This document shows positions 30,849 to 36,433 of a stretch of DNA of 36,433 bases, piece after piece (position 1 is the first letter of the stretch; each line of letters begins with the position of its first letter). Below the pieces are notes generated by a model. That model worked only from the letters and a program-made list of their open reading frames with translations. It had not been told where the DNA came from and ran no database searches. The position numbers and the translations under genes are program-made. This DNA is from Comamonas testosteroni (GTDB taxonomy: Bacteria; Pseudomonadota; Gammaproteobacteria; Burkholderiales; Burkholderiaceae_C): assembly GCF_003569915.1 (NCBI RefSeq), contig NZ_KZ984473.1, forward strand, positions 1 through 36,433. Reading direction: 5' to 3'.

Positions 30849-32636
30849 ATGGCACAACAACGTTCATACGGTAATTTTTCCCGGACTGCTTCTTTCCAGA
30901 AGCAGAAGGGTTTCGGTATTGTTTCCGCTTTGCTAGGTCTGCTTGTGGCTGGAATCGTCACAAATGGTGTTGTTCAAAACATTAACTTCAGAAATAAGCA
31001 ACAGGTAGGGTCAGAGTTGGCCAAGCGTGTAGGGCCATACCGAGAGGCATTGAACCGTTACATCAGTGAAAATTACCACCTATTGCAGTCTAATCAGTCA
31101 GTGGTGCGCAATGGTGTGACTTTAGCCTCAGGTACAGCACCAGGCCGCACCTTGTCACCTAAGGTGGCCGATTTGATTGCACTGGGTTATCTCCCTCCAA
31201 ACTACAGTGGACAAGTGAGTCTCACTGATTCAACTGCCGTTCTTGCTTCATCTTTAAGACTTGAGCCAGCTGGATGCGTCGCTGCGAATTGCGAGATCCC
31301 TGGATTTTTGTATGTGGATAAACCAATTCGTAGATCTTCAATCGAACCGAACGCCGTCGCTATTGGTCAATTTCGAGTTGAAGTTGGACCTGATGCTTTA
31401 ACATCAACAAACGCAAAGCCAACTGAACTAAGTTCTTCTCAGGGAATGACAGTCACCAATCCGGTAGCTGGTAATCCAGCAGGAGTTATCGGTGTGCTCG
31501 TAGGTTGGGGTTCCTCTGGCTATGGAACTTTTCTTGTCGTCAACGATACCCGAGATCCAAATTTTCGTGGTGACTTGTCTGTTCGGGGTGAGATCAAATC
31601 TGAAACCAAATTGACTGCTCCAAATATCGTTGCCTCAGAATCAGTTGGAGCCGGCACCGGGAATAATGGTACTGATTGTAGACTAGGAGAAATTTTAAGT
31701 TCAGGCGAAATTTTCAGCAGAAGTTCCAATTGTGTTAATAAGGTAGTTATTGAACCAACTAGAGCTTCGTTAAAGACCTACTTCAATTCAGGAATTGAAT
31801 CAGTTTCTATATCAGGAGAAGATTCTTCTGTTACCCTGAACAGATCCAACGGTGTTCAATCGATACGGATGTCTGGTAACTCGTCTGAAGTTGTGCTGAA
31901 GAACACAGCTGGTGTTGACCGTCTTCTATTGAATGGTGATACTGGATCGTTGTCTATTAACTCTGGTAGTGGAAGCCGCACAGTTAATATCAATGGTGAT
32001 ACAGGACAAATCATTTCCACCGATGGCCGATCCAACCGATTCCAAGTAGATAACACTGGGAACCTAAGAGTACGTGGTGCTGACGGCCTTGATAAGGCTG
32101 GTTACGATGTGTCCGATGGCTCTGGTCGTGCATTCGGGGAAGTATTGAAGGCCAATTCAACCGCTACTAAAGGGACTCCATGTACAGTTAATCGGAAATA
32201 CGGAGATATTGCCAATAACGCCCAAGGAGTTGGTTTGTTAATGTGTAATGGATCTATCTGGGTGCCTGTTACACCAGTTTCCAGTGTTGTTGGCGGCTGG
32301 TGTCCCACAAATGATGAACTAGGTGTTTCCAATAGTGGTTCTTCTTTAATTTGCTCTGGTAATAAATGGGTGAATATATCTGATCGATTTGGAAAACGAA
32401 TTTTTGTTGCTTCATATTCAGCCAGTAACGGAAGCTGGATAGGTAAACCTGCTTGTCTCAGTGGAACCTACGGATCGATTATTATTCTTACGCCTAAGAA
32501 TATTTATTCCGAAAAGTCTTCCCTTAATTACTTTGCCTATGACTATGGATCGTCATGGTTGGTAAACATTACAGACTTCGCCAATAACGGTGTTTCTGGA
32601 GAAGCTATTGCTTCTATCTATTGTTTGTATTCATGA
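30849..32636 (+). CDS. pilV: PilV-like minor prepilin / tip adhesin
   Basis: A 595-residue prepilin-type adhesin. A leader ending QKQKG is followed by FGIVSALLGLLVAGIVTNGV, with cleavage expected after G21. The N-terminal pilin-like part continues to about 240. Five tandem 20-residue units follow (from residue 316, bases 31794-32087). The C-terminal part has Cys/Trp motifs (GLLMCNGSIWVPV and SSLICSGNKWVNI) like those in shufflon-encoded PilV tips. PilV selects recipient cells in R64-type conjugation. Only one C-terminus is present; no shufflon or rci recombinase is seen. Shine-Dalgarno AGGA seven bases before the ATG. Confidence 0.85.
   Translation: MAQQRSYGNFSRTASFQKQKGFGIVSALLGLLVAGIVTNGVVQNINFRNKQQVGSELAKRVGPYREALNRYISENYHLLQSNQSVVRNGVTLASGTAPGRTLSPKVADLIALGYLPPNYSGQVSLTDSTAVLASSLRLEPAGCVAANCEIPGFLYVDKPIRRSSIEPNAVAIGQFRVEVGPDALTSTNAKPTELSSSQGMTVTNPVAGNPAGVIGVLVGWGSSGYGTFLVVNDTRDPNFRGDLSVRGEIKSETKLTAPNIVASESVGAGTGNNGTDCRLGEILSSGEIFSRSSNCVNKVVIEPTRASLKTYFNSGIESVSISGEDSSVTLNRSNGVQSIRMSGNSSEVVLKNTAGVDRLLLNGDTGSLSINSGSGSRTVNINGDTGQIISTDGRSNRFQVDNTGNLRVRGADGLDKAGYDVSDGSGRAFGEVLKANSTATKGTPCTVNRKYGDIANNAQGVGLLMCNGSIWVPVTPVSSVVGGWCPTNDELGVSNSGSSLICSGNKWVNISDRFGKRIFVASYSASNGSWIGKPACLSGTYGSIIILTPKNIYSEKSSLNYFAYDYGSSWLVNITDFANNGVSGEAIASIYCLYS
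31794..32087 (+). repeat. Five tandem 20-residue protein repeats in pilV
   Basis: Units start at 31794, 31854, 31914, 31974 and 32034; the last is slightly short. Consensus is [IVS]-x-x-[VIL]-x-[IM]-x-G-[DNE]-[ST]-[GS]-x-[VIL]-x-[LI], ending near a G. Units 3 and 4 share the exact motif NGDTG. The DNA is diverged, so this is an old, selected repeat. It probably folds as a beta-solenoid stalk. Confidence 0.75.
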
Positions 32637-32647
32637 AAGGAGCCGAT

Positions 32648-33061
32648 TTGTCTATTAACTACAGCCAAATTATCGTGAAACGCCTAATTGCGATATCAAG
32701 TTTATTTGCTATCAGTTGTGCTGCAAACGCTCAGACATTTGATTCAACAGGCGGTAATCGACTTTTTGTGACACCGCAGGCAGATGGCTCTGTAGACGTT
32801 CCTGGATATGGGGTCTGGCTTGAAGGTTCAGTGGTAAAAGGTGCGTCTGGAGGAGGCCCATCATGCGGCGGTGGTGGAGGAACACGTTATTCTGGCCTAT
32901 GTATCGTTGACCCGAAAAAAAAGCTCCCTCGTCTCAGTACATATTTCTCTATTTACTCGACCGCATATAAGGCACTAGAAAGGGCATGTCCTGATAAGAC
33001 AACATGGCTTCTAACTGGCCAAGAGTGGATGAGTGATGTTTGTCCAGGTGGTGGGGGCTAA
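32648..33061 (+). CDS. Secreted Gly/Cys-rich protein following pilV
   Basis: A 137-residue protein. TTG 32648 is chosen as start because AAAGGAG (32636-32642) lies five bases before it; the frame also has an ATG at 32633. The N-terminus (MSINYSQIIVKRLIAISSLF, to AANA) is a signal peptide. The mature part has four Cys, poly-Gly stretches (PSCGGGGG and a terminal CPGGGG) and no recognised domain. It lies 11 bases after pilV and before the terminator, so it is likely a pilus-associated or surface protein made together with PilV. Confidence 0.6.
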   Translation: MSINYSQIIVKRLIAISSLFAISCAANAQTFDSTGGNRLFVTPQADGSVDVPGYGVWLEGSVVKGASGGGPSCGGGGGTRYSGLCIVDPKKKLPRLSTYFSIYSTAYKALERACPDKTTWLLTGQEWMSDVCPGGGG

Positions 33062-33097
33062 AAAAAACCATCCTAGTTACTTAGGATGGTTTTAATT
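33061..33097. terminator. Bidirectional terminator between pilus genes and CAP lipoprotein
   Basis: AAAACCATCCTA (33064-33075) pairs with TAGGATGGTTTT (33082-33093), loop of six. An A run lies on the left and TTTTAATTTAATTT on the right. It serves the plus-strand 32648 gene and the minus-strand 33102 gene. Confidence 0.85.
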
Positions 33098-33101
33098 TAA
33101 T

Positions 33102-34190
33102 TTAGTTTTGTGTTCCTGTCTTAAACACAAAGTCCAATTTCATCGTTTCTGATCCATCGGTTCCATTGATTTTCACCCGATACGAACCATTACTTGTTAA
33201 TGGTTTTGTTGGGATGATGAACGCTTCAGTGGCTGTCAACTTCTTCTGAGGATCTACTATTGCAGTGAGTTGCGAGAAAGGGATAGCCACGCCATTGTTA
33301 AGGTCAATAATCTCAGCACTTGAAATAGAAATCTCTTCGTCTCTCCCTGACTGAATATAGATTGGTGTTCCCATCGGATTCAGATTGAAATCGATTGAGG
33401 GGAAAGGGTTCGGAGTCTCTTCGGTGAAAATAGGTGACACACCTTCGATGGTATCGCATGGGAATGTCCGTACCTTTTTACCGTTGTAAACAGGTGCGCT
33501 TGACCCTGCTGCATTCCCGAAATTGATAGCAGTTGCCGAAAAGTAGCTTGTATAACCCGGTGCATTCGACTTGTCAGTAGAAGCGGAATAGCCAATTCCA
33601 ACATCATTCCATTCGCCCGTTGCGTTTTTCAAATGATAGACCGAGGACATTAAGCGATTCAGTAACGCTTTTCCTGTTGGTGCATTGGATGGGTATTCAA
33701 TTCCGTTGCTGGAGTTTTGTGGAACTGATGTACCACCTACCCAACCACCCACAATTTCACCAGCATTTTTGATACTGTAGCCAGCATTCAAAAGTCGATC
33801 TTGAATTGTGCGTCCGGTAAAGGACGGAAGAGTATTGTTTTGGTTATGTCCAATTACCGAGTTAACTTGTGAATACTTCGCATGACCCTGAGCTGCCGTG
33901 TCGAGAATATTACTTTGGGCCAAGCTGCTAAAGCCGCATGTGGTACGGTAATAATTCAGGGCTTTGTAAATGTCCGAATGATGGGAGTCCGTGTACGAAT
34001 CGGGCTTAATATCTGTAGGGTAATTTGTGTTGTCACCAGGAGGGGTTGGATTAACTGGGTTTTCAGTACCCTGATTACCACCGCCACTACCATTATTAGT
34101 GTTGGCGTCGTCACCACCGCCACCGCCACCGCCACATGCTGCCAGAATAGCTGCCAAAGCGATGATTGTGATTTGGTTCGTCTTCTTCAT
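33102..34190 (-). CDS. CAP-domain (SCP/PR1-like) surface lipoprotein
   Basis: A 362-residue lipoprotein. The signal peptide MKKTNQITIIALAAILAAC has lipobox LAA-C19, followed by seven Gly and an Asn/Gly/Pro-rich linker to about residue 62. A CAP-type domain (about 70-245) contains LNYYRTTCGFSSL, AAQGHAKYSQVN, VIGHNQ, GRTIQDRLLNAGYS and AGEIVGGW. These follow the CAP pattern of His, Glu and 'G-[EN]-N/E' residues. A C-terminal beta domain follows. Start ATG 34190 has AAGGGAA upstream. It is probably exposed on the cell surface. A link to mating or exclusion is only inferred from its position between pilV and the transglycosylase gene. Confidence 0.75.
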   Translation of the reverse strand: MKKTNQITIIALAAILAACGGGGGGGDDANTNNGSGGGNQGTENPVNPTPPGDNTNYPTDIKPDSYTDSHHSDIYKALNYYRTTCGFSSLAQSNILDTAAQGHAKYSQVNSVIGHNQNNTLPSFTGRTIQDRLLNAGYSIKNAGEIVGGWVGGTSVPQNSSNGIEYPSNAPTGKALLNRLMSSVYHLKNATGEWNDVGIGYSASTDKSNAPGYTSYFSATAINFGNAAGSSAPVYNGKKVRTFPCDTIEGVSPIFTEETPNPFPSIDFNLNPMGTPIYIQSGRDEEISISSAEIIDLNNGVAIPFSQLTAIVDPQKKLTATEAFIIPTKPLTSNGSYRVKINGTDGSETMKLDFVFKTGTQN

Positions 34191-34253
34191 TGTTTCCCTT
34201 TGTGTTGAAGTTTCAAGTGTTTTAATTGTCTCATAAATCGAAATTGGCGCAAA

Positions 34254-34856
34254 TCAGTCAATGTCGATGTTCATTTTCGAGTTACTGGCGATTGTTGTAG
34301 ACATTTCGTTTTTCACCTTCGCATTCTTATTAACTCCTGTTGAGCTTTTAGTGTTTTTCTTCAATGGAGGCACTGGTATTAATTGTCCTTCTAAAACGCC
34401 TGTTCTAATCAAAGCATTCTTGAGCATGATTTGATATCTAGTGTTGTAGTAAGGTGTAGCGGAGTGGTATGTAGCGATGCCGTACCAATTGTTCCCATGC
34501 TTCGCCATTTGCTTACGAAGGTGCCAGGCTGTTACGTAAGTGCTAATACAGGGATCGCTGATGGTTGCTGGCGTCACGCCAAACTTGGCCAGGCCTGGCA
34601 TATGGATAGTGTTCATGCCTCCCATGCCATAGTCGCTTGTGCCATTTTCGTTCTTGGCCACAGTAGCTGGCTTGAAATTACTCTCCACCTTGAGGATTGC
34701 CCACAGGATGTTGTGGTTGACTCCGTGGTATTGAGCTGCTGGGATGATGCATGCCTCGACCGGCCTTGTGAACATTGTTGTAGGGGCAGTCGGTGCTTGC
34801 GCAGCAGCGGTAGTTGCCATCGCTAACATGGCACTTAGACTCAATTTTCTAAACAT
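34254..34856 (-). CDS. pilT: PilT/VirB1-like lytic transglycosylase
   Basis: A 200-residue exported enzyme. The signal peptide MFRKLSLSAMLAMATTAAAQ is followed by a lysozyme-like SLT domain: NHNILWAILKVESNFKPATV carries the catalytic Glu (E58), then GTSDYGMGGMN in place of the usual G-x-M-Q-[IV]-N. The last 50 residues are basic and polar. It would cut glycan strands in peptidoglycan so that the T4SS and pilus can pass, as VirB1 and R64 PilT do. It is read in the same direction as the CAP gene, 63 bases upstream of it, so the two probably form one minus-strand operon. Confidence 0.85.
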   Translation of the reverse strand: MFRKLSLSAMLAMATTAAAQAPTAPTTMFTRPVEACIIPAAQYHGVNHNILWAILKVESNFKPATVAKNENGTSDYGMGGMNTIHMPGLAKFGVTPATISDPCISTYVTAWHLRKQMAKHGNNWYGIATYHSATPYYNTRYQIMLKNALIRTGVLEGQLIPVPPLKKNTKSSTGVNKNAKVKNEMSTTIASNSKMNIDID

Positions 34857-34934
34857 GCTTCCATTCCATTAGATGCGTTGATTGCACCATGCAGGAAGTC
34901 TTTTGCTGACCGCTTATCTTGACGTTTCAGCCAT

Positions 34935-34970
34935 AAAAAAACCATCAACATAGTTGATGGTTTTTTTTTT
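34935..34970. terminator. Bidirectional terminator
   Basis: AAAAAACCATCAA pairs with TTGATGGTTTTTT around a short CATAG loop, followed by a total of ten T (34961-34970). On the minus strand it ends the 34977 gene, isolating it from pilT. Confidence 0.85.
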
Positions 34971-34976
34971 AGCGTT

Positions 34977-35213
34977 TTATTGACTGTACGAATACTCAGG
35001 TCGGATATCTTGCCAAATTTTGGCAGCAGCGCTTGCCGCTTGCTCGGTTGAGTAGGGTGCTACTTCGCCATGCGGAAGTAACTTCACAAAAGTGGAGTCT
35101 TCTCTGCGTGTACCTACGATCCAGCCATGTGCAACCTGCAACAGTTCTAGCTTGAGCAGCAACGCTGTAGCTTGTTCTGTACTGGGTCTTGACTGGTCTT
35201 GTGATAGTGGCAT
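34977..35213 (-). CDS. Small hypothetical protein
   Basis: A 78-residue soluble protein. ATG 35213 has AGGA eight bases upstream (minus strand); a TTG at 35261 would add 16 basic residues and overlap the upstream repeat, so it is less likely. STEQA occurs twice, near residues 12 and 55, each followed by an Ala/Leu-rich helix, suggesting a small internal duplication around a beta hairpin (HGWIVGTRREDSTFVKLLPH). No family recognised. It has its own terminator and an upstream region with repeated motifs, typical of an independently regulated plasmid gene. Confidence 0.6.
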   Translation of the reverse strand: MPLSQDQSRPSTEQATALLLKLELLQVAHGWIVGTRREDSTFVKLLPHGEVAPYSTEQAASAAAKIWQDIRPEYSYSQ

Positions 35214-35251
35214 TGATGAGATCCTGTGTGGCTTTCCATGAGCACGTTTGT

Positions 35252-35386
35252 TGTCTGCCAATTTTCAACATTTGCAGGACAGTTTAGATGTGCATAACTA
35301 TACGACCTTGAAATGTCTGCCAATTGTCAAAAGGCAGTTCCCCTTTCCATATTTCACTGATTGTTGCTAGTTGTTGCTTTGTCTGC
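35252..35386. repeat. Repeated TGTCTGC(C)AATT motifs, candidate operator or plasmid maintenance site
   Basis: TGTCTGCCAATTTTCAA (35252-35268) and TGTCTGCCAATTGTCAA (35314-35330) differ at one base and are 62 bases apart. A shorter copy TTTGTCTGC follows at 35378-35386. The second copy also forms CTGCC/GGCAG (35317-35321 / 35333-35337). The stretch lies just upstream of the minus-strand 35213 gene, in about 210 bases without a gene. Confidence 0.55.
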
Positions 35387-35425
35387 AAGTTAATTTCCTC
35401 AGCTAGCGGTGAAACCTCTTAAGTA

Positions 35426-35463
35426 GGGGTCGCCTCAGAAAACGGAAAATAAAGCACGTTAAG
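35426..35463. repeat. 38-bp Tn21-type terminal inverted repeat
   Basis: Begins GGGGTCGCCTCAGAAAACGG and ends GCACGTTAAG, closely matching the Tn21-subgroup consensus (GGGG... CTCAGAAAACGGAAAA... GCACGCTAAG). Confidence 0.85.
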
Positions 35464-35501
35464 GCAAAACGGCTCCGCCGTTGGGCATCAATACGGCTTT
35501 G

Positions 35502-35837
35502 TCATTGACGCGCTGTCGCGCATTCCTGGCAGAACACAACAGCAGGATCGGCGTTCAACAGTTCCGGCTCCAAATCACTGTGACAGGCGCAGCACAGCCC
35601 ATAGGTGCCAGAGTCGAGGCGGGCCAGCGCAGCTTCGACCTTGCGCTTGCGAATGGTCAGCCGCTCCCGCAATCCTTGGGCGAGAGCCTGCTGTTGGAGG
35701 GCGTCGATACGCGACACCCTACCGACACAGGATTGATCCAGCTCGACCGGCGCGGCGGACTGTTGAGCCTGCTGGATTGCCTCAACGGTTTCCCTTTGCT
35801 CGATCAGCAGTCGAGCGCGGAACTGTTCCATGTCCAT
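35502..35837 (-). CDS. DksA/TraR-family zinc-finger protein (transposon cargo)
   Basis: A 111-residue protein. A helical coiled-coil region covers about 1-72, then a C4 zinc finger of the DksA/TraR type with C82-x-x-C85 and C103-x-x-C106. These proteins bind RNA polymerase through the secondary channel and alter promoter response during stress. The coiled-coil tip lacks an obvious D-x-x-D-x-A motif as found in DksA, so its effect on transcription may differ. Start ATG 35837; it lies 16 bases after the uspA remnant and is likely co-transcribed with it. Confidence 0.8.
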   Translation of the reverse strand: MDMEQFRARLLIEQRETVEAIQQAQQSAAPVELDQSCVGRVSRIDALQQQALAQGLRERLTIRKRKVEAALARLDSGTYGLCCACHSDLEPELLNADPAVVFCQECATARQ

Positions 35838-35853
35838 TGAGGCGACTCCTTCG

Positions 35854-36306
35854 CTATCGCAGTAGAAGCGTGGGGACGGTCGAGGAACGCAGCAGGTCAG
35901 CGGTCTTGCTGCCGAACATCAAAGTGCGCAGCGGCGAGTGACCGAATGCGCCCATGATGAGCATGTCGATGGACTGCTCCTTGACCGTCTTGGCGATGAT
36001 GTTTTCCGCATCGCCGGGGATCAGCGAGGCGGTCACATTGAAGCCAGAGGCCTCCAAGGTGGTCTTGGCCCAATCAAGCTGCTTGGGTGCGTCCTGGCTT
36101 TCCTTTCCCGACATCAGCAGGGTGATTGGCAAGCCACGGAACAGCGGGCTGCCTGCGACCATTTCGACGCCACGCCGGGTCACGGTACTACCGTCGAAGG
36201 CGATCATCACGCGCTGCGGCTCTTTGAAGCCTTCGGTCACGGTCAGGATCGGTTTGTGCAGGGACCGCACTACCTGTTCCACATTGCGGCCCAAGTCACG
36301 CTGTGT
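35854..36306 (-). pseudogene. uspA-like universal stress protein, 5' end removed by IS6100
   Basis: The remaining 150 codons run from the IS6100 border (TQRDLGRNVEQ...) to the stop at 35854. They hold a complete second USP domain: RVMIAFDGS, then MLIMGAFGHSPLRTLMFGS and the end VPTLLLR. The ATP-binding pattern G-x-x-G-H-[SR] is intact. Two-domain UspA proteins are about 280 residues, so roughly half is missing. The internal TTG at 36294 could in principle start a shorter product, but there is no convincing ribosome binding site. Confidence 0.8.
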
Positions 36307-36433
36307 GGCTCTGTTGCAAAGATTGGCGGCAGTCAGAGGTAGGCTGTCGCTCTGCGCCGATCAGGCGGCTGCTGCGAAATGGTGGTTGAGCATGCCCATG
36401 GCCTCCGTCAGCGCCGAGGGCCCAATGCCAAAA
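36307..36433. mobile_element. IS6100, terminal part (continues past window edge)
   Basis: The 14-bp terminal repeat GGCTCTGTTGCAAA starts at 36307, followed by the non-coding end and the transposase stop at 36361-36363. These match IS6100 of the IS6 family. Confidence 0.9.
36361..36433 (-). CDS. tnpA: IS6100 transposase, C-terminal fragment
   Basis: On the minus strand the frame reads FGIGPSALTEAMGMLNHHFA, then AAA and a stop, which I recognise as the C-terminal end of the IS6100 (IS6-family) DDE transposase. Only 23 codons are inside the window. Confidence 0.9.
   Translation of the reverse strand, partial: FGIGPSALTEAMGMLNHHFAAAA

Larger units (their letters stand above)
35426..36306. mobile_element. 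End of a Tn21-subgroup, Tn1403-like transposon, truncated by IS6100
   Basis: A 38-bp terminal inverted repeat (35426-35463) is followed by a dksA/traR-like gene and a uspA remnant. That cargo is known from Tn1403-related Tn3-family transposons. The segment is clearly GC-richer than the plasmid on its left. The transposition genes and other end are outside the window. The five bases before the repeat are AAGTA (35421-35425), which would be the target duplication. Confidence 0.75.

Noticed and set aside
30849..33061. Shufflon (invertible pilV tails)
   Set aside because: Only one C-terminus is present, no inverted alternative tails and no rci-type recombinase are seen nearby.
1..36433. CRISPR arrays, tRNA and rRNA genes
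   Set aside because: No regularly spaced direct repeats and no tRNA- or rRNA-like sequences were recognised on either strand.

Overview
The window is a stretch of a conjugative plasmid (or a very similar mobile element) of a Gram-negative proteobacterium, most likely a gamma- or betaproteobacterium. Evidence: a VirB-type type IV secretion system (T4SS), an R64-like type IVb thin pilus, FlhD/FlhC-like regulators, a plasmid primase and SSB, and insertion elements at both edges. The host cannot be named from sequence alone. No relaxase, coupling protein (VirD4), replication initiator, partition genes or prepilin peptidase lies in the window, so the element continues outside it.

Layout. 1-126: 3' end of an IS256-family insertion sequence, then a membrane-protein gene fragment (127-336) it appears to interrupt. 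337-738: non-coding DNA with two large inverted repeats and the first of three look-alike leader hairpin modules. 739-8270: a small exported peptide, a CobS/MoxR-like AAA+ ATPase, unknown proteins, SSB, a DUF3150-like protein and a CobT-like von Willebrand factor A (VWA) protein. 8271-9493: alternative hairpins, a promoter, the third leader module and a zinc-finger/Toprim primase. 9580-10668: FlhD-like and FlhC-like proteins, probably the activator of the transfer genes in the manner of SetDC/AcaDC of SXT and IncA/C elements; the FlhD-like protein looks like two FlhD units in one chain. 10731-22342: the T4SS in the order virB11-B2-B3-B4-B5-B6, a double AAA+ ATPase, a divergent small membrane gene, then a small membrane protein-B8-B9-B10. 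virB4 is broken by a frameshift at a run of seven G. 22353-32636: pilus genes (a VirB9-like/OmpA-like/TcpQ-like hybrid, a second TcpQ-like protein, pilN, O, P, Q, R, S, V). 32648-34856: a secreted Cys-rich protein, a CAP-domain lipoprotein (minus strand) and a PilT/VirB1-like lytic transglycosylase (minus strand). 34977-35425: a small gene and an intergenic region with repeated TGTCTGC motifs. 35426-36433: the end of a Tn21/Tn1403-like transposon (38-bp inverted repeat, dksA/traR-like gene, truncated uspA) cut by IS6100.

How it fits together. The T4SS would move DNA. The thin pilus, tipped by the repeat-bearing PilV adhesin, would bring recipients into contact. The hybrid protein at 22353 carries domains typical of both machines plus a peptidoglycan-binding domain and sits exactly between the two gene sets, which suggests an envelope link between them. 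The FlhDC-like pair lies immediately upstream of the first T4SS gene, as expected for a transfer master switch. The CobS/CobT/DUF3150 group is a chaperone-like ATPase/VWA module of unknown plasmid function.
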